A stretch of 64,000 nt of DNA from Euclidia mi (GCA_944739405.2 OX123196.2:68843688-68907687); one strand, 5' to 3'. Counted from the stretch's first letter, positions 43,164 through 53,971 are shown. Translations and numbers: made by a program. The notes: generated from the sequence alone by a model not told the origin.

Positions 43164-43836
43164 TCTTTTGCAGCTCTAGGTGGCATTCCATGATGAGGCC
43201 GCTGTTAAAGCAGTTGCTGCCTAGAGCTTGTAGTACAGAGGCACTGTCCGTAATAATGCGTATAGCCAGGTCACTTACGTTCCTAGACGCGATTGCTGTT
43301 GCGGCTCTTGTTATCCCAACACACTCGGCTTGGAATATGGTGTTATGGGTGCCAAGGGATGTTGAGATGTTGATATTTAAGTCATGGGAGAATACGCCCG
43401 CACCCGTCCCATACTTCGTTTTTGAGCCGTCTGTGTATACTCTGACTTCGTGTATACCAGAGCAGTCTTTGTGTTCCTCCTGCAATTGGATGCGATATTT
43501 TTTGTCAAAGACAAAAGTTTTAGGGATGAGATCGCAAGCAGCCTCTAGCATCGGGATCTCTTTGGTTAAGGTCCCTTTTAGGCGTGCGTGAGTAATTCGA
43601 TCATCCTTTCTCCATAGCCCGAGCTTGTCTAGACGGATTGCTGCAGCGCCAGCTTCCTGCTGGATCATTAGGTGCAGCGGTCTTAGGTCCAGTAGTATCT
43701 CCAAGGCGGCTGTTGGGGTGCTCTTCATGCAGCCTGTTGTGGCCAAGCAGGCTAGGCGTTGAAGGGTCTGTAGCTTTTTTGTGATTGTGCTTAGTTGCGT
43801 GCGTGGCCACCACACTACTGCACCATATGTAAGCAT
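43126..43836 (-). pseudogene. LINE ORF2: thumb/connection and RNase H N-terminal part
   Basis: The frame begins after an in-frame stop that ends the RT frame. LTYGAVVWWPRT is the conserved block following RT in this LINE group. YTDGSKTKYGTGAGVF, FQAECVGITRA and RIITDSASVLQAL hold the first three RNase H carboxylates (D, E, D). The reading frame is lost just before the conserved histidine region, where the next frame (42618-43163) takes over. RNase H removes RNA from the RNA/DNA hybrid made by the RT. Confidence 0.88.
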
Positions 43837-43887
43837 GGGGCGTATAATGGCAGTGTAGATCCACAGTGTAATTGATGGTTTGAGACC

Positions 43888-45612
43888 CTATTTTTTGCCT
43901 ATGATTCTCCGACATTGCCAGAAGATTGTGCATGCTTTTGTTGTTTTTGTGCTGATGTGCTTGCCCCAGTTTAGCTTATGGTCAAGTATTACGCCCAAGT
44001 ACTTGACTTCATTCGATAGGGTAAGCTCCGTTCCAAAGAGTTTTGGTGTTTTGCACATATGGGTTTTCCTTTTGTTAGTGAAAAGTACTAGCTCCGTTTT
44101 GTTGGGGTTAACCGTCAGTTCATGTTGGTTGCACCATTCCTCCATGATCCTGATGGCTGCTTGCATCCGATTTCGGATCGTGTCTTCTGAGTCACCTTTG
44201 ATCAGGATGGTGATGTCGTCTGCATAGCCGACCGTGAAGAATCGTCTGTCGTTTAAGTTCCGTAACAGATCGTCCACCACAATGTTCCACAACAGGGGTG
44301 AGAGTACACCTCCCTGAGGGCAGCCTTTTACAACTATGCCCCTTGTGGAGTTTACCGTGAATTGTATTGCCCTCTGTTTCAGCAGTTGATCAATCCAGCC
44401 ACTAAGGGTTTGCTCAACTCCGAACTTTTCGAGGGCCCGGCTGATACTGTTGAACTTAGTTTTGTCGAAGGCACCTTCTATGTCAATGAAGGCCCCCAGT
44501 GTCATTAACTTGTTGGTAAGCGCTGTTTCAATGGTTCCCACAACGGAATGCAGCGCCGATTCAGTTGACCTGCCACTTCTGTAGGCGTGTTGATGTGGGT
44601 GTAGTGGATTGCGCAGTAATGCGCCCTCACGGAGGTATCGGTCCGTAAGTCTCTCCAGCGTTTTCAATAACAAGGAGGTCAAGCTGATGGGTCTGTATGC
44701 TTTCGCTTGTGAGTAGTCAGTTTTGCCAGGTTTTGGGAGGAATATGACTTTAACTTCCCACCACCTGCAAGGTATGTATCTGTGCGCTATTGAGGCCATG
44801 TAGATGTCGAGCAGGTGCGGCACAATCGTTGTGCATCCCCACTGTAGGAATGCTGGTATGATTTCATGCAGGCCTGCGGATTTGAATGCCTGGAAGCTGT
44901 CTATTGCCCATTTCAGCCGATCTGTGGTGACCACATTTTCGGCTACCAGCCAGTCTGTTTGGGTCGGTGGTCTGTAGTCTGACTCGTCCCACAGACGGTC
45001 ATTGGTTACTTCACAACCTGGGAAGTGAGTTTCAATTAGCACTTGGCTAATTTCAGCGTCCGTAGTTGCGTAGGTTCCATCTTGCTTTTTAATGGCGCCA
45101 AGGGTTTTGTTGCTGTCCTGAGACAAGATCTTTTTCACCCTGGCTGCTTCGTTCGTGGTGTTTATACCGCTGCAGAAACGCCGCCAGGACTCGCCTCTGC
45201 GGAATCTTATGCGTTTCTTGTAGTGTGACTGGGCTTCTTTGTATTTGAGCCAGTCTGCTTCCATTCTCGTGTTTTTAGCCCTGTTAAAGAGTTTCCTCAG
45301 GTTTTGCCTGAGTCCCTCTAGTTCTCTTCCCCACCACTGGGTTTTGCTAGACGACTTTGGGAGTGTGGGTGCACAGGCTTGCTGATAACTTGTTTGTATA
45401 CATTCTGTTAGTAAGTTGGTGTTATGTTCTATGTTGTCAGTGCTGGTCGACATGTCCTTAAAATAGGATTTGTCTACCTGTGATACGAGAAACGTCTTGT
45501 ATTTCGCGATGTTGGTTCTGCGAGGGTTGCACCTAGGTTGTTGGACGTTCTCTTGCACTCGTATTTCATAGCAGATTCGTCTGTGGTCTGCGAAGGATGG
45601 CTCAGCGGACAC
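43888..45612 (-). pseudogene. LINE ORF2: reverse transcriptase
   Basis: A 574-codon frame with the full RT. LPKPGKTD and AYRPISLTSLLLKTLERL lie near 292-321, HAYRSGRSTESAL near 342-354, and motif A GAFIDIEGAFDKT (D377, D383). Motif B is CPQGGVLSPLLWN (431-443) and motif C is YADD (463-466). LGVILDHKLNW follows near 530. The N-terminal residues (SFADHRRICYEI) are the end of the endonuclease domain, joined here after a frameshift at about 45.7 kb. A TAG stop ends the frame where the copy should continue. Confidence 0.93.
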
Positions 45613-45665
45613 ATGCCAGTTTGTGACAAGTTCCGCGGCCCCATCCGATGCTAGCGTTATGTCTA

Positions 45666-46216
45666 CTATGGTTTGATATCTGGAGCTAACAAAGGTGGGC
45701 TCCGAACCGTTGTTAATACAGATAGATTTGTTGAAAAGATGTATTCAGTCAAGATCTCACCTCGTCTGTTTGCGTCGGGGCTACCCCACAGCGGATGGTG
45801 CGCGTTTGCGTCCGCCGAGATGATTACCTGCCAGCCGTGGTCCTCACAGTGCTGCACCAGCTCGGCCAGCTCTTTTGATGGGATGCCCTCATCACCAGGC
45901 ATGTAGACCGAAGCTAGTACTAACATCTGTTTGTTGGGCCCTGTTTGGAGTCCTACGGCAGTTAGGTCTCTAGAACAGAAGTTGGTTAGCAACAGTGCTG
46001 GTATTGTTCGGGGAATGTATATGCATGTTCTCGGTTTAGTGACCGAGCAGTTGTGCAGTAGCTTACCTCCGATGTTGTTTAGACCACATATGTTGTCGCC
46101 TCTAATCCACGGCTCCTGGATTAGGGCTATTGTCTGTTGATTAACCTCCAGCAGCCTGCGTAGGGTAGCCGTTGCAATTTGTTTATGCTGGAGGTTAGTT
46201 TGTATGACTCTAGCTC
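45666..46216 (-). pseudogene. LINE ORF2: APE-type endonuclease
   Basis: From the element's 5' end the frame reads VIQTNLQHKQIATATLRRLL, then IALIQEPWIRGD (the catalytic glutamate block) and ISADANAHHPLWGSPDANRRG (the DxNxHH-type block). The frame is disrupted after LSVLTTVRSP. The terminal SDHR-type block appears in the RT frame instead. This enzyme nicks the target to prime reverse transcription. The open frame extends upstream to 46292 into host relic sequence, which is chance. Confidence 0.88.
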
Positions 46217-46430
46217 TAGCTGGTAGTGTTATTAAGACTAATTTGCTTAGAATTCGTTGACTGCCCTGGCCGATATGGCCTGAGTCTTGCAAGGATTTAC
46301 GGTGAGACCAAACTTGTCAGACCATGCTTTATGGTCGTCAAATCCCTATTAATCTTGTAAATGGCTTCCGCTACGCATTCCACACTTACATGGGAGTAAA
46401 TCTAATTTATTATAATCTAATGTTGCCGCT
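46217..46430 (-). pseudogene. Jockey-like LINE RT relic, upstream part
   Basis: Minus-strand frames give VAEAIYKINRDLTTIKH, then WSDKFGLTVNPCKTQAI, the block after RT motif C. It joins in sense and order with the relic at 41870-42531 across the 3.7-kb LINE insertion. It is frameshifted. Confidence 0.75.
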
Positions 46431-46564
46431 ACTTTGCAGAGGCCGCTCTCGTCAACCCAGGAAAAGCCCATTCTGTCATACGTTACTGGCTTTAACCGTG
46501 TGGGGTCTGTTATCGGAAAAAAAGGATGCTATTAGTAGTATAGTAGTGTGCTATTGTCCTATAT

Positions 46565-46710
46565 AAGTTGTATTACTGCAAAGTCTCGTCAAAATCTGTT
46601 TAGTACTTTAGCATGAAAGGTAGTCCATGTGCTTTTCTGATGTATAAGCTATATTAGCGCATAGTTTTATCATAAGCCGATCAGTAGTTTTTGCGTGAAA
46701 GAGTTACAAA
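46565..46710 (-). mobile_element. Helitron-like family, internal fragment
   Basis: GGTAGTCCATGTGCTTTTCTG and CAGTAGTTTTTGCGTGAAAG match 13655-13760 and, inverted, 16690-16740. Confidence 0.4.
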
Positions 46711-46743
46711 CATTACTGCCTCGTCAAAGTGGAATTGGGTTTT

Positions 46744-46922
46744 ACCGTTAGGAAATTCTCAGTAGCAGCACGGAGTCTGGTAATGTGCACGGTAACGGCA
46801 ATAGGCTCGCCCCCTATTACGTGGGACTAAAATAAATCTGGCGAAAAGTGAGTGTAGCAATATACCTCTGCCTACCGCTTCGGGGATATAGGCGTGAGAC
46901 TATGTACATATGTATGTATGTG
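46744..46922 (+). mobile_element. SINE family B, 3' part
   Basis: AAATTCTCAGTAGCAGCACG, GGCAATAGGCTCGCCCCCTA, CTCTGCCTACCGCTTCGGGG and a TATGTATG tail. The head is missing. Confidence 0.85.
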
Positions 46923-47239
46923 GTTACAAACATCCACGCACTCAAAAACTTGCACGTGTATAATATTTTAGTAGTATGATGAACTAAAACTCTCTTTATT
47001 TGTTACAATAACTTTATAACCAACTTTATCTCGCAACTACGTCAAGAATTGGATTATAGTTTCTCAGCGAAATATAATTGTAGCAGTCTTTGGGGAGCGT
47101 TGCGAAATCCAAAGGTTTCTGAAAATCAGTTTGGCGGCAATTTATGAATTATGAGAAGTAAACGTTATTTTGGGGTTTTCCTTGGGTGCTATGTATGGCT
47201 GATAGGGGGTTAAAGGTCAGTAGGGCTGTAAACAAAACG

Positions 47240-47400
47240 CGGATTTAAGGAGGACATGTCCTTGTAGATAGATAGATAGATACGCTTTATTGTACACCAA
47301 CATAAGATTGTAGAGTACATATTTTGTAAAGTGACTTAAAACTACGATAATGTACAATCGGCGGCCGTATCGCCTGGGGCGATCTCTTCCAGGCAACCTT
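47240..47400 (-). mobile_element. LINE 3' end with ATCT tail
   Basis: On the minus strand it reads GGTTGCCTGGAAGAGATCGC, GCGATACGGCCGCCGATTGT and TTGGTGTACAATAAAGCGTA, then an ATCT repeat. The CTGGAAGAGATCGC to TGTACAATAAAG arrangement is a common lepidopteran LINE tail (recalled). Confidence 0.65.
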
Positions 47401-47536
47401 GGGATGGACAGGAATGATATAAGCAAAAATATGAAGCGGTGGTCTTGTAGTTAGGTGGGGCGATGATATTCGAAGGGCAGCGGGAAGGGATCAGATGAGG
47501 AGAGCTGAAGACCGAGCTCATTGGCGCGTCATAGGA

Positions 47537-47588
47537 GAGGCCTACGTGCAGCAGTGGACTGATATAGGCTGATGATGATGATGATTTC
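47537..47588 (+). mobile_element. SINE family D tail fragment
   Basis: GGCCTACGTGCAGCAGTGGAC and a GATGATGATGATGAT tail. Confidence 0.6.
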
Positions 47589-47631
47589 CTTGTATCTGTG
47601 GTGAGTAGTAATGAAGGAAGATTGTTCATAT

Positions 47632-47840
47632 GTTTTTTTTTTATGGTAATAGGCGGCAAACGAGCAGACTGATTGCCTGATGGTAAGCAATAACCGCCGC
47701 CCATGGACACAAGCAACACCACAGGAGTCACAAGTGCGTTGCCGCCCCTTTGGGTTGGGAAAAGGGATAGGATGAGGGAGAAGGAATAGGGGATAGGGCC
47801 TCCGGCACACTCACTCACCGAACGAAACGCAACAGTTTAG
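47632..47840 (-). mobile_element. Poly(A) retroposon (GGCGGCAAACGAGCAGAC type)
   Basis: A T run on the plus strand followed by ATAGGCGGCAAACGAGCAGA, TGGTAAGCAATAACCGCCGC and GCGTTGCCGCCCCTTTGGG. The T run marks a minus-strand poly(A) tail. This body is a very common short retroposon in Lepidoptera (recalled). The ORFs across it have no domain. Confidence 0.7.
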
Positions 47841-48239
47841 GTACTGTTACTTTACATCGATTTTCTGTGAGATGGTAGTACTTTCGACCGGGGGGTCGAG
47901 CCGAACCATTCATGCTAAAATCAGCAAGGCTCTACTACCTAGGAAATGTGCTGATATGATATGTTTTACGTTTCTACTTTATAAGTAAGTATAAGTTTCG
48001 ATAATATTTTGATTTACTCTCAAGCTGACGAGCCGTTTCTTGTGAGACTTTGTTAAGTAATTACAATTTTGGTTATGAGAAAATGTCTATTAAAACAAAG
48101 TTGTATGTATTTAAATAATCCAACCACAATTCCATTAATTTTAGTGCTGAACTGGTACAAATGACAAATTTTCGCATAATGTTATAGTCAATACAATATT
48201 TTTTATTATTCTATGAGATCCGTTCACATAAAATAATGT

Positions 48240-48510
48240 CAGCTCTAAATATATACTACCCTATTTTTGGGCATGGGCTTATTCTCACTGTGACAAGGGT
48301 AAGGCCATAGTCTAATGCCTAGTAAACTTCACTTATCTTTTGAATACATTATGGAAAGCTGTAATATTCAGGTTACCTAACGATGCCTTCTTTCACCTTT
48401 CCACAAGCTATAATTGACAATTAATCACGCCCATAACTTTGAAAAGTCATCGTTGCGCACCGTGAGTTTGAACCCGAGACCGTCTTAGAAGTCCGGTCTT
48501 CAGTCAGTTC
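48240..48510 (-). mobile_element. SINE, family D, degraded
   Basis: TTATTCTCACTGTGACAAGG, CATTATGGAAAGCTGTAATA and TTTGAACCCGAGACCG are the inverted counterparts of the family-D body and B box. A related head fragment lies at 48900-48980. Confidence 0.6.
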
Positions 48511-48989
48511 AGATTTATTGACATAGATACTCATATTTATTTAACGGGTTCCCGGTCTACGTAGCGCAATGATATAAAAGGAATCGTGAAATACCTTCTA
48601 TTTTCGGCATATCTGAGAGTAATCCGTTAAAGTTTTCCTGTCAAAATCAAAGTCTATATCATCAATCGTGATTGTCTAAGGACGATGATGATGGTTATTG
48701 ATATTCGCTCGACACCTTGGAGCCCGAGGTCCGCTTACGCCAATCTAACCTGACAAGATTAGCGATATAGGATAGCGATATTACATGGTTAAGGCTCGTA
48801 TCAGTTGATTCAGAGGTACTAACTTCTCATAATATCCCTCCTCAAAGATCTTAATGACAACCAAGCACGACAGTTTAACCTGCTCTTCGAGGCACGGCGC
48901 AAGCGATAATTACCTATTCATCCCGTAGGTACATAACTCCGAAAAGTCAGTGCTGTGTGCCGTCGATGTGAAACCGATACCCCCTGGAT

Positions 48990-49460
48990 GGCAGCCTATT
49001 GGTATCTCCAAACACTCGACTATCATCGTGATCGTAATTTCAATAAATTCTGTTAAAATATCGAGCATAAATTTTAAATCGCTTCACCGACCATCGAGTA
49101 TATGTAAAGCTATCTATTATATTCTCCCAACATTGAATCTGCCAAGTTTTCTTCAGAAGCGTCAAAACTGATTTACCGCCTTATGGCTTCAGACACGCGT
49201 CTCCTCATATTTTTAATGGAGAATATTTTAAATACCTTGGCAACATGCTCCGGCATTTTAAGCACATATTTCAGGCATCCATTTAATTTTGTATCAAAGT
49301 GGTAAAATTGTGTTTGTGCAAAGTCTTCTGAAGTATTTTTTTTATAATTATAATTAAATTGAAAGCTTTTTTTACCGTATTTTATTACGTTATGGTGACG
49401 GATTAGAATTTTCATGGAGTCTCGGTTAAAGTCACCACATGAAAACGGCCACGGCCGCTT
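48990..49460. other. Stretch without recognised genes
   Basis: ORFs here (up to 136 codons on the minus strand, 49173-49583) have no recognisable domain. Confidence 0.35.
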
Positions 49461-49469
49461 CTTATACTG

Positions 49470-49530
49470 AGAAGAGACCCGTGCCCAGCAGTGGAATAGT
49501 AAATGTAGAGGCCTGATGATGATAATGACA
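49470..49530 (+). mobile_element. SINE family D tail fragment
   Basis: CTGAGAAGAGACCCGTGCCC, CAGCAGTGGAATAG and a CTGATGATGATAATGA tail. Confidence 0.65.
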
Positions 49531-49649
49531 GATAAAGAATACAAAGTGTCACTATTCCTTTTCAATAAGGAAAATAGGTACACGAGTCCAATTGTAAGTG
49601 AAGAAGGAAAACTAGATATTTAAACCATATACCAACAACCATACAAAAT

Positions 49650-49775
49650 AATTTAGCGGGTCTTAATCGCGTTAACTTATTTAAGGTATAAATACCTATT
49701 TGTTTCCGACGTTTCGCTCGTCTTGCACCGAGCTCCTCCTGTCCTCAAGTCTCTCCGCGACCAAGCTCAGTGCAA
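49650..49775 (+). mobile_element. PLE terminal-region remnant
   Basis: TTTAGCGGGTCTTAATCGCG, AACTTATTTAAGGTATAAAT and TTTCCGACGTTTCGCTCG. The CGACGTTTCG word and position relative to the repeated words resemble the terminal region of the PLE at 9799-12582. Confidence 0.45.
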
Positions 49776-50033
49776 GAGCGCGATGCGCCGACCCCAAATA
49801 AATTGGGACCAGTCCCAATTTATTTGGGGTCGGCGCAGTAGGTACGTCCTACGTTTCCATTCTTTTCTGTCGCCCGTCATCTGATCATTTACCCCTTTCT
49901 CCTTCATATCCATCCTCACACAGTCCATCCATCTTTTCCTTAACCTCCCTCTCCCTGTCCATCCCTCTGCCTTCATATTCATCACTTGCTTACCTACATA
50001 CATATCATCTCTTCTCATAATATGTCCATACAT
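49767..50033 (-). pseudogene. RTE-like LINE RT C-terminus and 3' end
   Basis: The minus frame reads MYGHIMRRDDMYVGKQVMNM, then GRGRLRKRWMDCVRMDMKEKG, then RKEWKRRTY. This is the same C-terminal block as at 22375-22569 with its upstream GHIMRR segment. The 3' end (CCCAATTTATTTGGGGTCGG on the plus strand) is duplicated as a palindrome. Confidence 0.8.
49784..49837. repeat. 26-bp perfect inverted repeat at LINE ends
   Basis: Arms 49784-49809 and 49812-49837 are exact reverse complements, spaced by CA. Each arm is the TGCGCCGACCCCAAATAAAT type 3' end of an RTE-like LINE, so two tails meet tail to tail. Confidence 0.9.
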
Positions 50034-50254
50034 AGAAAGAAAATCATTTGGCTTGCCAAATGATTTCCTTTCACTTTCTCGTCTATAGGCACCACTTTCA
50101 GACTACCTTTTACGTATTGATACGTGCATTAGCGTACTGATTCTAATGCGTGCATTAGAAATTAATTACGGGAAATAAACTTTTTTTTAAAAGTATTGTA
50201 TGTCAAATCCACATATACACTCACAATGTTATTGTGACGCATAACCTAATAATA

Positions 50255-50503
50255 TAATATTTCACCACATTCACACAACATCATCTAGTCCCAAACTAAG
50301 CAGAGCTTGAACTATGGGTACTAGATAAAGGATAAACATACATATATACTTTTTTTTGTAAATACATACATACTATACATAGAAACACCCAGACCAATAC
50401 AAACATCCATGTTCTTGCACAAAAATGTTTGACTTGAGCGGGAATCGAATCCGCGACCCTCAGCGTGGCAGTCGCTTACACTCCTGCTGCGCCAACCGGT
50501 CGT
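50255..50503 (-). mobile_element. SINE, family A, complete copy
   Basis: On the minus strand: head GGTTGGCGCAGCAGGAGTGT, B box GCGGATTCGATTCCCGC, body GACTTGAGC...CATGGATGTTTGTATTGG, tail AGCTCTGCTTAGTTTGGGAC and TAGATGATGTTGTGTG. Used here as the reference for the interrupted copies at 15196 and 20133. Confidence 0.9.
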
Positions 50504-51649
50504 CAGTGGACTAGGAAAGGCTGTATAATGATATTACGTGTACCTGGTGACAAGTCTAATGTTCGGCTGAATATTTTTTAGATGTGCTAACCTACATTTA
50601 AAAATATTCACCATAATAATATAACCGGCAAATTTGTATTGTGAGTTTCTCTAACGAGGGATGTATCAACCCTTTAATATCTATTCGACCCCAATTAACG
50701 TTAAACATAGAATAGGTTTCTATATTTATTGGCAAACTAACAGCGTTTATTTTATTATCAGATTTCACGTAGCTGCGCCTGATTTAACCCCTTGAGTGTC
50801 CTACGGGCACAAAAGAAATAGGCCGGTAGTGTCCTACGAGCACGGTGTGCCCATAAGGATTTGTGTGAACTTCACTCCGGTGTTGTGTGATTGGTTACAA
50901 TAATAAAAACGTACATCGACTAGTTACAGATTAAACAACATAATACCATAAATTTTGACCATATTTCCAAGCTTGTAACCGAGCAAAATAATAAAATTGC
51001 TGTTTTCGCTGCCCAGTTTTCTCCGTGCCGCCATATTGCGCTGTGGCGATCAACTAAGTTGAATTTGTGATTTTTCAAAAATGTATTCTCATCGCAAACG
51101 CTAAGTGATTGTATTAGTATTATATACCAAATTATTGACAATTTAGTGAAGTATATTTTTTAAATATTTTTTTAGCCAGGTATAAAAACATTTACAAAAA
51201 AAGTGTTAGTAATTTTTTCGATGCAAGTTTCGGGCGTTGGCCGCTAGCCGTCCTACATATTTTAAATGATTATGTGTAAGTATTTATTAATAACTTTACT
51301 AAATATAGATAAGTATCTCACAAAGTTATCTTAGAATCCATTGTTAATTAGACATTTCGTATTGTTTTTGCTATAAATAGGTATCAATATGTTTTGTGAG
51401 TGAGAAATGTTTGCCGTCGGATCGTCAAAATGGCGCAATATTTTTTGCTGCTATGAATAAATGATTATTGTGATGTGATACCGGTGACCTGTGCTAAATT
51501 AATATATTTAACCGTCGCGTCGTCTACTCGTGTCAATATTAGTGCAAAAAGAAAGTGAATTTCGTGAATAATTTATGTGTATTGTAGAAAAATACTTCAC
51601 ATGGTGTAAGAAAAAACAAAGTGACTTGCATTTATCATTTTTTTTCGAC

Positions 51650-51664
51650 ATGAAAAGGTTAAAG
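51650..51664 (+). other. Candidate first coding exon (weak)
   Basis: ATGAAAAGGTTAAAG is followed by GTAAGC, a good splice donor, giving MKRLK in phase 0. The 100 bp upstream have no ATG in a better position close by. No second exon was identified, so this may be chance. Confidence 0.2.
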
Positions 51665-52361
51665 GTAAGCTATTTTAATATAATTCGCATAAAGAGTAAC
51701 TTCTGAACTTATATACGGTAAAAAATTCACGTCATATAATTACACCAAACGCGAGAAAATTAAAGTTTTATAACCTAGGATATCTATAGGATCTTATAAA
51801 CATAACATCCTAAAAATGGCTGGACACTACCGGAGAAAATGCATTTTGGAGCGGGGCATGCATTAAAGTCTTATGTTAGAAAAAACCTGGAGAAAATCTT
51901 TAACAAGACTCTATTTATCTGACCAAAGACTTCACATGAAATCAAATTTATTGTATACCTGTAAATAAAATCATAATTTGAACTTCCTGCATAAAAGTTT
52001 TTTAAATCTCAAAACCACGAGTGTAAAAATTAGTCAGCTCCATAATTAAATCCAACCCCACAAACGCGCCACAACGAACAACATCAAAAATAAACCTCAT
52101 AACTTGTCCGCGGTATTTCTATTAAAGTCACACACTCAAATTAAAGCCTCCGTGCTTAATTGCAACCGCGATCTAACCACTGCCACGGTATTCTAAATTT
52201 AGAATTATTCCCATTACTACACTCATTTTTCTCTGTCGCGAGTCCTTCGGATCGCATTAGAGCGCTCCAATAAAGTGTCTCGAAGTACGCACGTAAAGAA
52301 AAGCTGTGACGTAACAGGCAAATCGTTTTTGCCAAGTTATTTTATCGATAGTTAAGTGAAA

Positions 52362-52475
52362 ATGGACTTTGGTGTGTTAGTTATAAGCGTGTTGGTAGTG
52401 GCAGGTTTTTGGGTAGGTTGGAGTGCTTCGGAGACGGTAACCGTTGGATGTGTTAACTGTAGACAAATTTACTAG
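52362..52475 (+). CDS. Possible secreted or membrane protein start (37 codons)
   Basis: The ORF starts ATGGACTTTGGTGTG and encodes a strongly hydrophobic N-terminus (VLVISVLVVAGFWVGW) after MDFG, like a signal peptide or membrane anchor. Stop is at 52473-52475. Candidate donors are GGGTAGGT near 52412 and ACGGTAACC at 52436, so the true exon could end earlier in frame. GC content rises slightly here compared with the flanks. No homologue is recognised and no downstream exon was found before the LTR element at 53153. Confidence 0.25.
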   Translation: MDFGVLVISVLVVAGFWVGWSASETVTVGCVNCRQIY

Positions 52476-53283
52476 AGAACTTTGGAGCTATGAACTTGGG
52501 ACATTGAAATCTGGGGATTGTTTGATTTTGGCGGAGATTGGACGAATATACCTACAAAAGGTTATCTGATGAATTTCAATATTTTTTGGAAGGAAATCCT
52601 TCGTGATGCTGTATACGTTTTGTGATCATGACACTTGATTAAATTTTCGAATCTTTTGGATTTAAATAGTGAAGTGTCAAATAATATTATGCTATTTGTA
52701 GCAATTATTTTTAGCAATTATATTATTAAGCACATATGTATTTTGAGACGTGTAGAAAATTTATTAGGCATTCAAGGAACAGTTCCTTGTTTTCCCCAGT
52801 TTCTGGAATACTCAACAGATTTTAGACATTACCAGAAATATCCTGATATAGTTCATTGTATTATAATACCTATACTTGTCTAGAATGCGGCTGCAGTGAT
52901 ATAATTACTCAAACTGAAGACTGTTGAACAGACACTCTAGCTAGAAGATTATCTTTTTTAAACCCCTCAAGACAAACCTAACGAAACTCGTGCTGAGTTT
53001 TGTTGTATGATTTTTGGCTAGCTCGAAAGAAATCAAACATCTTGCTGTACTTGGATTGCTTCTGCCTATTTTAATGTAAACAAATGGCCCGAATGTATTT
53101 TACCTTAAATTATCGGGAATGTCAAAAATCTCTAGTCTGCTGACTAAAAAGTTGTAACGTAATACTACACGTATTGCGTTATAATATCTCGCAGGCGCTT
53201 AACGCCAGCTTAGCCGTTCGCAATATTACCAAATATGGTCATGTTCACTAGCCAAAGGCAGTTGTGAGTCATAGGCCTATATC

Positions 53284-53291
53284 TATATAAG
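53284..53291 (+). promoter_or_regulatory. TATA box in 5' LTR
   Basis: TATATAAG lies about 130 bp into the LTR, followed about 40 bp later by TTGCCCTACACACCG, a plausible start region. It is repeated in LTR2. Confidence 0.6.
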
Positions 53292-53888
53292 ATGGGTGCG
53301 CGATCTAAGTCGATCACTTGCCCTACACACCGTCTCGCTGATGGTTGTAGTAACTACAACTACAATCCTACTTCTCTTTGTACTGTCCCGCTGGGGGTAA
53401 GCATATTCTAGTTGTCTGTGTGCCTATACGTTCTGACTGTAGTATCTGTGTCTCCTAAGCATAACAGCCGATCTAGGGACCGCCTGTTCCTGACCGGTTG
53501 TTGTGTATTCTCTATGCTGTTTCCAGTTCTTCCTACGGGCTCACTGCACCTGTCTTCTCTCTACAGGCTACAAGCCACGAGCTGCTGGCGCCGTGCCGCT
53601 ACTAGCCAGCTACCACCCAAGCCTCCGTTCCTGCCTACGAGCTCCTACAGCCAGGCCACGGACGCCTGAGCCTGACCGCTCGGCCCACATCGGCTGCACC
53701 GCCTGAGACCCTGCTCAGCCTGAACCTCGACCACAGAGCTGCCTGTGCAGCGCACCTTGGCCAGCTCATCGGCGACCCTACGAGCAGCTACCCTGCGAGC
53801 GTCGGAGAGCAGCAGGAGTCTACGCTCCAGCCTTCAGGCCAGTGCTTACCTAGTTCGGTCATACTGTATGTAAGCGGTAGTGAGACAT

Positions 53889-53894
53889 AATAAA
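53889..53894 (+). terminator. Polyadenylation signal in LTR
   Basis: AATAAA about 70 bp before the LTR end. It is conserved in LTR2 (near 60371) where it would end the genomic transcript. Confidence 0.55.
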
Positions 53895-53960
53895 GAACCT
53901 GTCCAGCCTAGCAGTGTTTCTCTCGAACCCCGACATTCTACCTGAGATCCCCCGTCTCAG

Positions 53961-53971
53961 TGGCGCCCAAC
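53961..53971 (+). promoter_or_regulatory. tRNA primer-binding site
   Basis: TGGCGCCCAAC begins one base after the 5' LTR, a typical position and sequence for a Gypsy primer site. Confidence 0.85.

Larger units (their letters stand above)
42532..46216 (-). mobile_element. RNase H-bearing non-LTR retrotransposon (I/LOA-like)
   Basis: The perfect 15-bp duplication TAGCTGGTAGTGTTA (42517-42531 and 46217-46231) defines the insertion. The minus strand encodes endonuclease, RT, RNase H and a zinc motif, in order. The 3' end is a CTAA repeat rather than poly(A). ORF1 is absent and the 5' end falls at the start of the endonuclease, so the copy is 5'-truncated. It carries at least two frameshifts and one stop but is otherwise well preserved. 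It interrupts a Jockey-like relic. Clade is inferred from the domain set; R1-like or Jockey-like alternatives need a tree. Confidence 0.93.
50504..53140. other. AT-rich stretch; possible host upstream sequence
   Basis: No TE family was identified with confidence. Two short coding starts with donor-like sequence are noted separately (51650 and 52362). TTAA followed by CCCCTTGAGTGTCC at 50784 looked like a piggyBac end, but no matching right end was found. Confidence 0.4.
53153..53959 (+). repeat. 5' LTR of Gypsy element
   Basis: It begins TGTAACGTAATACTACACG and ends GATCCCCCGTCTCA. TATATAAG at 53284-53291 is the likely TATA box. AATAAA at 53889-53894 is the likely polyadenylation signal. Short ORFs in the C/T-rich middle are not genes. 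Confidence 0.95.

Noticed and set aside
50784..51265. piggyBac-like element (TTAA followed by CCCCTTGAGTGTCC)
   Set aside because: A second TTAA is at 51262 but the sequence next to it is not an inverted copy of the left end, and no transposase fragment was seen.
53412..53706. ORFs of 67-85 codons in the C/T-rich LTR
   Set aside because: They lie wholly within the LTR, have low-complexity composition and no domain.
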